A stretch of DNA of 64,000 nucleotides from JAAGZL01 sp050291365 (GTDB lineage Bacteria; Pseudomonadota; Gammaproteobacteria; Chromatiales; Chromatiaceae), in the NCBI GenBank assembly GCA_050291365.1, contig JBNKJS010000027.1, forward strand, positions 1 to 64,000, read 5' to 3'. The number at the start of each line of letters is the position of its first letter. Position 1 is the stretch's first letter. Position numbers and translations under genes: made by a program. The notes under the pieces were generated by a model, which saw only the letters and a list, made by a program, of their open reading frames with translations, did not search any database and was not told the origin of the DNA. This document shows positions 8,970-17,329 of the stretch, in pieces.

Positions 8970-9547
8970 CGCCACTGCCAGAACATAAAGATGCTAAAGA
9001 TATGGGTGAGACTAAGTACAGCGAAGGCCAGGGTGATTGGCAGATGCACCATTCTCCACTTTTTCATCAGATCATAGGTTGTCGCATCCCAGAACAGCTT
9101 CCTTTCTGTCTCTTCGTCAGATAATCCATTTTGCAGATAGAAATCCCTCTTTTCCGCCAGGAAACTGCGCGACCGATCCAGTAGGTATTTGCCAGTCATA
9201 CCGCTGATGATATTGATCAGCATCGCCGCCAGAGCCAGCCAGGGCAGTAGGGTATAGATGTGTATACCAGCATGCACCATGATCATAAGTGCTCCGGTCC
9301 AGGCCATGGTCTCATGCAGAGCAAGGAGGGTCCTGGGTTTGCCGAAGCTGATCTTCTTACGCTTTCGCAGGGAGTATAAAAAAGAGAGCAGGATCAGCAG
9401 ACTGCCAGGTATCCCCAGCCAGCGTCCGATCGAGGTCAGATCTAGTAGATGTAATATGGCGTCTGTGATGATAGTCGCTAGAATCAGCGACCCCAGAATC
9501 ACAGTAAAGGGGAGAATCTCTTTGCGGGTTAGCGATCTTTCCATCTC
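8966..9547 (-). CDS. Cytochrome b-like integral membrane protein
   Basis: An inner membrane protein of about 193 residues with four to five hydrophobic segments. Histidines suited to haem b ligation lie in LALHETMAWTGALMIMVHAGIH and in MVHLPITLAFAVLSLTHIFSIF, the pattern of small cytochrome b561 or ferric-reductase-like proteins. The start is placed at the ATG at 9547 (MERSLTRKEIL), preceded by AGGTAGAG; an upstream in-frame GTG at 9610 would add 21 residues of less typical sequence. The gene ends by overlapping the octaheme cytochrome start, so the two are translationally coupled. I infer quinol oxidation or reduction with electrons passed to the octaheme protein. Confidence 0.75.
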   Translation of the reverse strand, partial: EMERSLTRKEILPFTVILGSLILATIITDAILHLLDLTSIGRWLGIPGSLLILLSFLYSLRKRKKISFGKPRTLLALHETMAWTGALMIMVHAGIHIYTLLPWLALAAMLINIISGMTGKYLLDRSRSFLAEKRDFYLQNGLSDEETERKLFWDATTYDLMKKWRMVHLPITLAFAVLSLTHIFSIFMFWQWR

Positions 9548-9665
9548 TACCTGTTTCAACCTGATCAGGCTGCTGTTTGTGGTTATGCAGCTAATTGTAG
9601 AGCCTAACACGGATACATGAAATGAAACTGAATAGAGCAGAGGGTAGATAATGATCCAGAAGGCT

Positions 9666-9745
9666 AATGATGATATTTATCATTAAATCAGCAGGTTAGA
9701 TGTGATCTATTTCAACTATTTTGGCATTTTATTGATCCAGGTCAT
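9666..9745 (-). promoter_or_regulatory. Candidate FNR/DNR-type box and palindrome upstream of the cytochrome operon
   Basis: Read on the minus strand, 9745-9732 is ATGAC-CTGG-ATCAA, matching the Crp/Fnr-family consensus TTGAY-N4-RTCAA at 9 of 10 positions. If it acted as a class II site, the -10 box would fall near 9709-9704, where TAGATC is found, a poor match. A second palindrome, AATGAT-N7-ATCATT, lies at 9666-9684 and loosely resembles a Fur half-site pair. The cytochrome b start is at 9547. This is a motif observation without experimental support. The rest of the 9548-9959 gap holds only the terminator listed next. Confidence 0.4.
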
Positions 9746-9850
9746 GTAAGAATGTTCTTCATTAGTCTAACTTATCTCGATGGAATAATAATAAGGACCT
9801 ATTTTTGGTCCCGAGCAGGGGAGCAAATTATAAGAATCAATAACTACAGT

Positions 9851-9893
9851 GAAAAAAAATAAATTGGCCCGCCTTGAGCGGGATTTTTTTTGC
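9851..9893 (-). terminator. Terminator downstream of the L,D-transpeptidase gene
   Basis: CCCGC and GCGGG form a short stem around CTTGA, flanked by A-rich sequence on the left and eight T on the right. It lies just after the minus-strand transpeptidase gene; because both flanks are homopolymeric it could work in both directions. The stem is only 5-6 bp. Confidence 0.6.
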
Positions 9894-9959
9894 TGCGATT
9901 TTGTCCCCGATAGAACAAGCTCGTTGATACGGATGTGGTACTCCTAATTCGAGCTCAAG

Positions 9960-10460
9960 CTAAAAGCGCGCTCCACTAAATAGATCCTGGAATCTGTCTT
10001 TAACAGGTACGGTTGCCGCCGGCTGTTTCTTCTTAACCGAGATCTTGGTATTTCCCATTCCGTAGATCTTTACCAGCTGATATAAGATTCTCGCGTTTTT
10101 CGGGTGTAGCCTTATACAGCCGTGAGAGGCAGGCCGCCCTAAGCGCTTTATCTCTTCGGTTCCATGTATGGCGATCCCTTGATGAAAGAAGATGGAGTGT
10201 GGCATAGGCGACATATCGTACTGTTCAGAATAGTGCATTGGGGTCATCCAGTTGACTCGAAAGTCGCCAGTGGGCGTTTTGTAGCCTCTGCGGGCTGTTG
10301 ATATATCCCAGGTGTATTCATGGTATCCAACTACGATGATATCCATCTTCTGTTTGGATAGATCTATACGGACATCGACAAAGTCGGTATGGGCAATAGT
10401 CAATATCGGAATAATGGTTAAGATAAAACCGATAACTAATGTTAGAACGCGCACCATCAT
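9960..10460 (-). CDS. L,D-transpeptidase (YkuD family)
   Basis: A 166-residue exported cell-wall enzyme. An N-terminal hydrophobic segment (about residues 3-24, ending IAHTD) is a signal peptide or anchor. The YkuD domain begins VDVRIDLSKQKMDIIVVG and contains the substrate His in AIHGTEEI and the catalytic motif SHGCIRL with the nucleophilic Cys. Such enzymes make 3-3 peptidoglycan crosslinks or attach lipoproteins, and which applies here is not visible. I place the start at the ATG at 10460; an upstream TTG at 10475 would add five residues, and neither has a clear ribosome site. The gene stands alone. Confidence 0.9.
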   Translation of the reverse strand: MMVRVLTLVIGFILTIIPILTIAHTDFVDVRIDLSKQKMDIIVVGYHEYTWDISTARRGYKTPTGDFRVNWMTPMHYSEQYDMSPMPHSIFFHQGIAIHGTEEIKRLGRPASHGCIRLHPKNARILYQLVKIYGMGNTKISVKKKQPAATVPVKDRFQDLFSGARF

Positions 10461-10919
10461 AATCTGCAAACTCAATAAAGTATTCTGTTATCAGTAGGTT
10501 AAAATTAGTATAAAATGCGAAAAAATTAAAGGTTGTCAGCTAGTTATATGTTCTGATGATGTTGTGCCAATATGAATGGTCGATAACCGTTTTTGAGGAG
10601 ATGCTAGAGAATACTTCGCATCTCATGAATAAGCTAATAATGATATACTAAACATTGAATTTTATTAGGATGGGGTTAAATCAACCCACATAATCCTAGT
10701 TTATGCTTGACAGGTATGGGTCTCCGGCTTAGCCTGCTCTCTTGCACGGGGAAGTTTGATTTCTGAAAAGTGTTTCCAGAGTTTTGTGTATAAAACATAC
10801 GGTTATCTGGTGGCTCCTTGGGGTGTGTAGCCCGGGAATGAGGTCATAGCAATACACTGTTCATCACGCAATCTTCTGTCCGTCAGGCTAAAGTACAAAA
10901 ACCAAATTGAGATAATTAG
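10461..10919. other. Gene-free interval upstream of the vWA operon
   Basis: About 460 bases with no credible coding sequence. An imperfect hairpin lies at 10667-10697 (AGGAT/ATCCT outside, GGGTT/AACCC inside). A TTGACA hexamer at 10707-10712 could be a -35 box, but no good -10 box follows at 17 bases. The promoter of the downstream four-gene operon should lie here. Confidence 0.4.
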
Positions 10920-11642
10920 ATGACCACGGATGAGAATGAGAACAAGCCGGTCCTCGAAGAAAAAGCCGGTTTGGAAGTAAACCTTACAGTGCCGATATTG
11001 GTCGTGGCCATGTTAACGGCATTGGCTGTATGGTTTGTTCCAGATGATGAAGAAGATATAGATTTAAAGAAACCACTGCCTCAGCTCGATTCTGTGATAA
11101 AGCCTTTGGATGGGGGAGATTCTGAACTGCCTCCACTAGACGCGGTTTCTTCAATACGCCCCTTGGAAGAGATTGAAACTGAGACAGCTATAGAATCATC
11201 CAAGAGTGATGATTCTCCTAAGACTTCTGACAATAAGGTTGTGAGTAAACAAGAGAAGCCTGAGGGTGATAATGTACGTGTATTGATTGCGCAATTGCGC
11301 AAAGACGGCGCTGAATCCAGCCAGAAGGCATATGAAGAGGCAGAGAAAAAGCGCAGGGTAGGTGATAACGAAAATGCCTATCTGCTCTACTTTTTTGCTG
11401 CAAGGCATGGACATGGCGATGCGGCCCTGGTGTTGGGAACCATGGCTGATCCTGCCTACTACACCAGCGTCACCAGCGCCCTGACCGCCCCCGATTCTGC
11501 ACAAGCGATTAAGTGGTACAAGAAGGCGATAAATGCTGGTAATAATGATGCTAAGAAGAAACTTGCAGATTTGACTAGACGTATAAAGAAACAGGCAGAA
11601 GCTGGTAGCAGTGAAGCTCAACGTCTGCTGTTGCAGTTGTGA
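10920..11642 (+). CDS. Single-pass membrane protein with C-terminal Sel1/TPR-like repeats
   Basis: A 240-residue protein with one membrane helix at about residues 21-42 (VNLTVPILVVAMLTALAVWFVP). It is followed by a long acidic, Ser/Pro-rich linker (about 43-120) and a helical C-terminal region (about 125-240) that includes ALVLGTMADPAYY and AQAIKWYKKAINAGNNDAKKK, typical of Sel1-like repeats. Orientation rules suggest the repeats are in the periplasm. The stop lies 17 bases before the most likely start of the next gene. Sel1 repeats usually mediate protein contacts, so this is probably an assembly partner of the vWA protein and ABC transporter that follow. No named family was recognised. Confidence 0.75.
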   Translation: MTTDENENKPVLEEKAGLEVNLTVPILVVAMLTALAVWFVPDDEEDIDLKKPLPQLDSVIKPLDGGDSELPPLDAVSSIRPLEEIETETAIESSKSDDSPKTSDNKVVSKQEKPEGDNVRVLIAQLRKDGAESSQKAYEEAEKKRRVGDNENAYLLYFFAARHGHGDAALVLGTMADPAYYTSVTSALTAPDSAQAIKWYKKAINAGNNDAKKKLADLTRRIKKQAEAGSSEAQRLLLQL

Positions 11643-11659
11643 TAATGGGAAGAATTGGA

Positions 11660-13663
11660 ATGAAGAAGATAATAATTGCCATCATTCTAGTGTTGATGAC
11701 TGGAAATGTAGTTGCTGAAAATAAAGGACGATTGAGTCCACTGCTGATTCCTGGAAAGCAGTCCTTGTATCAACGCGTTCTTGCCATACCTCAGGCGAAG
11801 ATCTATTCGGGCGCCAGTGTAAAAAAATCCGGGAAGGATGTTGTTCCCTTTACTGCTTTTTATGTCTATAAGAGAAAAAAGGTTGGTAAGCGTGAATGGT
11901 TGTGGGTAGGTACAGACAGACATGGAGAGACCAAAGGATGGATACCTTCTGGAGATACCATGGAGTGGAATCAGGGTCTAACAGTGGCGTTCCGCGATCC
12001 GCTTGGCGGGGATCGCAGTCTGTTGTTTCGAGATCGTGACTCGCTAAAGAGGCTGCTGGACGCAAAAGACAAAGATGCCTACAACGCCTTGCAGCGACAG
12101 GCTAAGTCTGGAAAGACTGGCCCAAACTCCCCAGTTGTGGCAATTCAACCTGATATGCATCTTGATATTAAGGATGACTTTTATCTGGTTCCTATTCACC
12201 AGTATGAAGACGTGTTTATTGGTGCAGAACAGGCCAGAATGCTTCAGGTCTCCAGTGTGCCGCTGGAGTATGAGCCACCTGCTGATTCTGCCTCCAAATC
12301 TGCGCAAAAGACAAACAATCAGAGCAATCAGAAGAAGCGCAACTATAGCGCTGGTCTGGTTTTCGCCATCGACTCTACTCTCTCGATGGATAAGTACATT
12401 GATCGAACCAGAGAGGCGGTTAGGAAAATATTTAACAGCCTGAAAAAAGCAAAGCTTCTGGGTAATGTGAATTTCGGACTGGTTTCGTTCCGTGACAACA
12501 CCAATGCTGCTCCAGGTATTGGGTATCTGACTCGCACCTACGTGAAGTTAGGCGAAGGCAAGGACGCTAAAGGTTTTCTCTCGCGGGTAGAGGAGCTTTC
12601 GGCTTCTACTGTTTCCAGTCAAGATTTTGTAGAGGATGCATATGCTGGAGTTAAGCGCGCCATAACGGAAATGGACTGGAGAAATCACAATGCGCGCTAT
12701 ATCGTGTTGATCACCGATGCCGGCGCTCGTGGTGAAAAGGATCCACTTTCAAGCACTGGTATGACTGCTGAGGGTTTGCGTCAATTAGCTATAGATAACG
12801 GTGTCTCCATCTTTGTGCTGCATCTTCTCACCCCGGCTACTGAGGCTAATCACGCAAGTGCTGAGGCGCAGTATCGTGAGCTCTCAGATATCCCTGGAAT
12901 TGGCAGCCTCTATTACGGAGTACCTACCGGAGACGTGGTTGAGTTCGGATATGTGTTGGATGCCCTCGCCGCGCAGATTACCGGGCAGGTCAAGATAGCA
13001 TCCCAGAGTAGTCCAGTTACAAATGAGGTTGCTGCCCCGGCGGTTGAATCACGTCCTGCCACTCCGCAACTGAAAGAGCTTCAAGAGAAGGTGGCCAAGC
13101 TTGGATACGCCCTACGCATGCGTTATCTGAAGAAGAGTGATTCAGGGAAGGTGCCAAATGTGTTCAATGCCTGGATTCTGGATAGAGATTTCAAAAAGCC
13201 AGAAAAGAAGGTGCTGGATATTAGGGTCTTGCTGACCAGAGATCAGCTTTCAGATCTGCATGATATTTTGAAACAGATTCTCAACACCGCAGAAGATGGT
13301 CTTTTGTCGCCTCAGAATTTTCTTAACGAACTAAAAAGTCTGGCGGCCACTATCTCGCGAGATCCTGGGCAACTGGGGGCCACTACAGCTGTGACAGCTG
13401 GAGAAGGCAATAGCTTGGCTGATCTTGGTTTTATGCGTGAGTATATAGAAGATCTTCCATATACGGCTGATGCCATGAAGCTATCACTACAGGATTGGCA
13501 GAGTTGGTCGGCACGCGATCAGATCAAGTTTATCAATGATCTTGAAGCCAAGATTAATTATTATCGAGCCCTGCATGATCACACTGATCTGTGGGTAAGT
13601 TTGGATGGTGGCCCAGTGGATGGGGATTCCGTATTTCCTATCTCACTAGAAATGTTGCCGTAG
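11660..13663 (+). CDS. Secreted von Willebrand factor A domain protein, similar to the PpkA ectodomain
   Basis: A 667-residue exported protein. The ATG at 11660 is chosen because it opens a clear signal peptide (MKKIIIAIILVLMTGNVVA, cleavage before ENKG) and follows GGGAAG; an upstream GTG at 11639 would add seven residues. Domains: an SH3-like region (about 30-110, including FYVYKRKKVGKREWLWVG), a vWA domain (about 231-391) with metal-site motif DSTLS and the later LITDAG, then a helical C-terminal region. The third MIDAS position is Thr rather than the usual Ser. vWA domains bind protein ligands through a metal. The layout resembles the periplasmic half of the T6SS kinase PpkA, but no kinase domain is present here. 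That link is an inference from layout. Confidence 0.8.
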   Translation: MKKIIIAIILVLMTGNVVAENKGRLSPLLIPGKQSLYQRVLAIPQAKIYSGASVKKSGKDVVPFTAFYVYKRKKVGKREWLWVGTDRHGETKGWIPSGDTMEWNQGLTVAFRDPLGGDRSLLFRDRDSLKRLLDAKDKDAYNALQRQAKSGKTGPNSPVVAIQPDMHLDIKDDFYLVPIHQYEDVFIGAEQARMLQVSSVPLEYEPPADSASKSAQKTNNQSNQKKRNYSAGLVFAIDSTLSMDKYIDRTREAVRKIFNSLKKAKLLGNVNFGLVSFRDNTNAAPGIGYLTRTYVKLGEGKDAKGFLSRVEELSASTVSSQDFVEDAYAGVKRAITEMDWRNHNARYIVLITDAGARGEKDPLSSTGMTAEGLRQLAIDNGVSIFVLHLLTPATEANHASAEAQYRELSDIPGIGSLYYGVPTGDVVEFGYVLDALAAQITGQVKIASQSSPVTNEVAAPAVESRPATPQLKELQEKVAKLGYALRMRYLKKSDSGKVPNVFNAWILDRDFKKPEKKVLDIRVLLTRDQLSDLHDILKQILNTAEDGLLSPQNFLNELKSLAATISRDPGQLGATTAVTAGEGNSLADLGFMREYIEDLPYTADAMKLSLQDWQSWSARDQIKFINDLEAKINYYRALHDHTDLWVSLDGGPVDGDSVFPISLEMLP

Positions 13664-13670
13664 GTTCTGA

Positions 13671-14462
13671 ATGACAAATATTGAAACTAGCCCACCGCAG
13701 AGTGGGACGCTGATCTATCATTTGCGGGATGTAATAAAGACTAGAGAATCGGAAGGCGTGGCCTTTCGTCTTAATGTGCCTAGCCTGCAGATTGCCCAAG
13801 GGGAAAAGATAGCGCTGATTGGAGAGAGTGGCTGTGGTAAATCCACTCTCTTAGACATGCTCTCATTTATCCTGCAGCCAAGTTCGGTTGGTTCTTTTCG
13901 CTTTCGTCCGCAAAATAGTGGCGAGGCTAATAAAGAGAATACAACTACAGAAGAGGCAATTGATATCAAGCGCTTCTGGGACAAGAGTAACCAAAATATC
14001 CTGGGTGACTTGAGGCGTCGTCACATAGGTTATGTTATGCAGACAGGAGGCCTGCTGCCATATCTCTCAGTTAAGGATAATATTAACCTTTCCCGTACTG
14101 TGCTGGGTATGGATGATGATGGTACTGCCGATAGATTGGCAAAAGAGCTTGGGATTCACCATCACTTGAAAAAACTGCCGGAAGACCTTTCAACCGGCGA
14201 ACGTCAGCGCGTGGCTATAGGTCGTGCCCTGGCTCATTATCCCTCTATTGTTATCGCGGATGAGCCTACAGCTTCTGTGGATCCATTTGCGGCAGAAAAG
14301 ATCATGTCTCTATTCCTGGAGTTGGTGGAGGAGATGCACATTACCGTAATTGTCGCCAGTCATGCCTGGCAGCACATTAAGCGTTTGGAACTGCGTCGTC
14401 TCTCGCATCATACCCAGCGCTCGGAAGATGGTTCGGTAACCGAGACTGTGGTTAAGGGATAG
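13671..14462 (+). CDS. ABC transporter ATPase of a LolD/TagT-like type
   Basis: A 263-residue cytoplasmic ATPase. It has Walker A GESGCGKST (near residue 50), Q-loop region YVMQTGGLLPYLSV, signature LSTGERQRVAIG and Walker B IVIADEPTASVDP, with a His-switch in VIVASHAW. An insertion of about 40 residues between Walker A and the Q-loop (LQPSSVGSF through KRFWDKSNQN) is longer than in LolD. It starts 7 bases after the vWA gene and precedes an FtsX-like permease, so it powers a mechanotransmission-type transporter (MacB/LolCDE/TagTS class) rather than a substrate importer. Confidence 0.9.
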   Translation: MTNIETSPPQSGTLIYHLRDVIKTRESEGVAFRLNVPSLQIAQGEKIALIGESGCGKSTLLDMLSFILQPSSVGSFRFRPQNSGEANKENTTTEEAIDIKRFWDKSNQNILGDLRRRHIGYVMQTGGLLPYLSVKDNINLSRTVLGMDDDGTADRLAKELGIHHHLKKLPEDLSTGERQRVAIGRALAHYPSIVIADEPTASVDPFAAEKIMSLFLELVEEMHITVIVASHAWQHIKRLELRRLSHHTQRSEDGSVTETVVKG

Positions 14463-14527
14463 TTGCCTAACTAATTTTGCAAATAGCTTGAAAGAACTAA
14501 CGTTAAGTAAAAGAACCGGAAATTTAT

Positions 14528-15733
14528 ATGCGTCCACTTAAGACTTTTCGACTGGCAACACGCGACTATTTTCACGAGTGGCAGATGTCTGGCTGTTTTG
14601 TATTGGCTTTGGCGTCAGTCCTAGGCCCTATGCTGGTACTGTTTGGACTAAAGTTTGGAATCGTTGGCGGCATGATAGATCAGTTGATTGAGGATCCGCA
14701 CAACAGGGAGATAATGCCCATAGGCAGCGGTAGATTTTCAGCAAGCTGGATGGATGAGTTGCGTAAACGTTCAGATGTGGAGTTTATTGTACCGCGAACC
14801 AGAAGTATCGCTGCAACTATAGAGGTTAAAAGCGCAAAAAACCCAAGCATTATATCCATGGAGGTAATACCTTCAGACAGTGGTGACCCTCTGCTTGCAG
14901 ATATTGGCACCACTCCATCGGGAACGGAGGGAGTTGTGCTTTCCCAGTCTGCCGCAGCCAAACTCAAGGTTGGTCCAGGAGATAAGCTGGATGGCAGTTT
15001 GGTGCGTAGATTTAATGAACAAAGAGAGAGAGCCCACCTTGCCCTTAAGGTAGTGGGTATTGCCTCTGCCAAGGCGTTTCCTCGTGATGCTATCTTTGCC
15101 TCAGTTGGTCTGGCAGAAGCACTAGAAGATTACCGTGACGGGCATGCAGTTCCCATGCTGGGATGGGAGGGCGATATTGGTACCAAATCCAGAACCTACC
15201 CAGGCTTCCGTCTCTATGCTACCTCAATATATGATGTGATCGATCTGCACGAAGGTTTGGTTGCCCTTGGTATTGAGGTGCGTACCAGGGCATCAGATAT
15301 TCAGCTTGTGCAGCGTATGGATCGAAATCTCACCATGGTCTACTGGGCCATTGCTATTATTGGTCTGGTTGGTTTCTCCCTCTCTTTGGGCGCCAGCCTC
15401 TGGGCTAACGTGGAGCGAAAGAGCAAACAGCTGTCGGTATTGAGGCTGGTTGGTTTCAGAACCGGAGACATCATGTGGTTTCCCATGATCCAGGCCCTAT
15501 ATACTGCGGTATTTGGCTGGGTTCTGGCAGCAGTAATCTTTCAGGTGGCCGCGATGACGATCAACGATATGTTGGCGAGCCAGATGGAGGTGGGGCAGCA
15601 TGTCTGTACACTACTGCCTGAGCACTATCTAATCTCTCTGGGGCTTACTATAGGCTCGTCAGTGCTTGCTGCCATGTTGGCCGGGTTCCGTTCAGCGCGT
15701 ATAGAGCCTTCGGAAGGATTAAGGGAGATATAA
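14528..15733 (+). CDS. FtsX/MacB-type ABC transporter permease
   Basis: A 401-residue inner membrane protein with the FtsX-domain layout: one N-terminal helix (about residues 20-45), a large periplasmic domain (about 46-262), then three helices (about 270-292, 321-345 and 366-388). MacB-type periplasmic segments include GVVLSQSAAAKLKVGPGD, and the cytoplasmic loop reads LSVLRLVGFRTGDIMWFP, the usual ATPase contact. It follows the ATPase by 65 bases and ends the operon. In P. aeruginosa the TagTS transporter of this class works with periplasmic partners in T6SS signalling; the same arrangement with a vWA protein suggests a signal relay across the envelope. Confidence 0.88.
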   Translation: MRPLKTFRLATRDYFHEWQMSGCFVLALASVLGPMLVLFGLKFGIVGGMIDQLIEDPHNREIMPIGSGRFSASWMDELRKRSDVEFIVPRTRSIAATIEVKSAKNPSIISMEVIPSDSGDPLLADIGTTPSGTEGVVLSQSAAAKLKVGPGDKLDGSLVRRFNEQRERAHLALKVVGIASAKAFPRDAIFASVGLAEALEDYRDGHAVPMLGWEGDIGTKSRTYPGFRLYATSIYDVIDLHEGLVALGIEVRTRASDIQLVQRMDRNLTMVYWAIAIIGLVGFSLSLGASLWANVERKSKQLSVLRLVGFRTGDIMWFPMIQALYTAVFGWVLAAVIFQVAAMTINDMLASQMEVGQHVCTLLPEHYLISLGLTIGSSVLAAMLAGFRSARIEPSEGLREI

Positions 15734-15794
15734 TCTTCTCCGGTAAATTTCTGCTGTGCCGCAGACTGCTATAGACATAGGGGCATAAGGTTTT

Positions 15795-15835
15795 GGTAGA
15801 GAGAGCTATTCCATAGAGGTGGGAATAGCTCTACC
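15795..15835. repeat. Long inverted repeat without a T tract
   Basis: GGTAGAG-AG-AGCTATTCC pairs with GGAATAGCTCTACC, giving about 14 paired bases with one two-base bulge and a 9-base loop. It lies 60 bases after the permease gene. There is no T run on either strand, so it is not a standard terminator; it may stabilise the operon's 3' end or be a repeat remnant. Confidence 0.6.
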
Positions 15836-15901
15836 GAAGGGAAAAACTCACTGCTATCTGATTAGGCCAGGGGTATCCCTCGGGAAATCCTGTAACGAAA
15901 T

Positions 15902-16199
15902 GGTATAAATCCCAGGATAGCAGCCCAGGAACTAAACGATTATCTACAGGGTCCACAGTTTACACCGATGCCTGGAGCCATGATCTCTCTTGGCTTGGAA
16001 AGCTGTTTGATCTGGTTGGGATCACCCAACCATTCAAGCTCGAGAGCCTGAGGCCACTGCCGCCAGAGCAGCAGGCAGCTCAGTGGCACCGGACTAAGGA
16101 TGAGATAGCGGAGGAGTTCAACATCAAGCGCCACCACACCAGTTCTGACCCAAAGTCATCCAGGAGACCTTAAGCCGCATATTGCGCTATGGCGGCTAA
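15902..16199 (+). pseudogene. Decayed 3'-5' exonuclease (RNase H-like/DEDD fold), frameshifted C-terminal part
   Basis: Three reading frames joined in order give a continuous protein-like sequence. The first part ends AAQELNDYLQG (to 15952). The second runs TVYTDAWSHDLSWLGKLFD through IAEEFNIKRHHTSSD (15955-16149). The third is KVIQETLSRILRYGG with a stop at 16197-16199. Each junction is explained by one missing base, near 15952 and near 16150. The motifs match the C-terminal half of small proteobacterial exonucleases (VYTDAWSHD...LF, HHxSxDA near the end). Upstream of 15902 the similarity fades, so the N-terminus with the first catalytic acids appears lost. No intact open frame covers the region, so I call it non-functional. 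Sequencing error is an alternative, but two separate shifts make that less likely. Confidence 0.7.
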
Positions 16200-16309
16200 A
16201 TCCTGATATAGTGTGAGTCTATTTGCTGATTTTCAATGAATCTTGCAAGGTATTTTATCTAGTTGTTAGTGGTATTATTAGAAAATTGATATTTGGCAAA
16301 GACTGTTAA

Positions 16310-17329
16310 ATGGCCCTCTCAGACTACGTTAATACATTTGGTCAGGACCTGCTTCATCGATATGATGAAAGGGTCCACAAGCTTGCGATCAACGCAGGTA
16401 TGACCTGTCCTAACCGCGACGGTAGCAAGGGTGTCGGTGGCTGTACTTTCTGCAACAACATCTCTTTCAGTCCCAATGCCAAGAAAGAGCCGCTGGTGAG
16501 TGAGCAGATAGAGGCGGGGCGTAGGGTGATTGCCAAGCGCACTGGTGCCAAACGTTTTATCGCCTATTTTCAGGCGTATACCAACACCTATGCAGATGTG
16601 GAGTACCTGTCAGAACTCTACAAGCAGGCCCTGGCTGAACCGGATGTTGTCGGCCTCTCCATAGGGACCAGGCCGGATTGTGTCCCGGACAAGGTGTTGG
16701 ACCTGCTGATAGATTTTCAAAACCAGGGCTACGAAGTTTGGCTGGAGCTGGGTCAGCAGAGCATATTTGATAAGACCCTGGAGCGGGTTAACCGCGGCCA
16801 TGGTTTTGCCGAGTACAGGGATGCAGTAGAGCGGGCTAGACAACGGGGCCTGGCGGTCTGCACTCATCTGATTGTAGGAATGCCAGGAGAGGGCAGGCAA
16901 GAGGCCCTGAAGAGCCTGGAAACGGTTATTGACCTGGGGGTGGATGGTTTGAAACTGCATCCACTGCATGTGGTCAAAGGCACAGCCCTGGCCAATGAGT
17001 GGAGAGCCGGCGAATATAGCCCTATGGGTTTATATGAATACATCAGCATTGCAGCTGATATGATTGAGCGCACACCGCCAGAGGTGCTGTATCACCGGGT
17101 AACCGGTACCGCAGCTCAGGATATCCTGCTGGCCCCAGAGTGGTGCAGCAAGAAGTGGATGGTGTTGAATGGAATCGAACATGAGCTGCAGCGACGTGGC
17201 ACCAGGCAAGGGTCGTCCTATGGCGAGACCATGAAGAGCGCAGCAAATCCTGACTCCGAGATTGTCAGGCTGGATTCTGAAAATTGTGATTGGAAGTTGA
17301 AGTATGGAACTGGTATGTCCGGCAGGTAA
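16310..17329 (+). CDS. yhcC: YhcC family radical SAM protein (TIGR01212)
   Basis: A 339-residue cytoplasmic radical SAM enzyme of unknown reaction. The N-terminal pattern TCPNRDGSKGVGGCTFCN supplies the three cysteines of the 4Fe-4S cluster in the spacing special to the YhcC group. The core continues with FIAYFQAYTNTYAD, GLSIGTRPDCVPD, EVWLELGQQS and THLIVGMPGEG. Length is close to that of related proteins (about 310-340). The stop lies 26 bases inside the start of ubiU, so the genes are translationally coupled, which ties YhcC to anaerobic ubiquinone synthesis by context only. Confidence 0.93.
   Translation: MALSDYVNTFGQDLLHRYDERVHKLAINAGMTCPNRDGSKGVGGCTFCNNISFSPNAKKEPLVSEQIEAGRRVIAKRTGAKRFIAYFQAYTNTYADVEYLSELYKQALAEPDVVGLSIGTRPDCVPDKVLDLLIDFQNQGYEVWLELGQQSIFDKTLERVNRGHGFAEYRDAVERARQRGLAVCTHLIVGMPGEGRQEALKSLETVIDLGVDGLKLHPLHVVKGTALANEWRAGEYSPMGLYEYISIAADMIERTPPEVLYHRVTGTAAQDILLAPEWCSKKWMVLNGIEHELQRRGTRQGSSYGETMKSAANPDSEIVRLDSENCDWKLKYGTGMSGR

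Noticed and set aside
15940..16137. Minus-strand open frame of 65 codons in the gap before yhcC
   Set aside because: It is antisense to the exonuclease pseudogene, whose reconstructed sense translation explains the base composition.
16286..16299. TTGAT-ATTT-GGCAA, 9 of 10 match to an FNR-type box before yhcC-ubiUV
   Set aside because: It lies 10 bases before the yhcC start codon, where it would overlap the ribosome site and place the transcription start inside the gene, so activation from it is not plausible.
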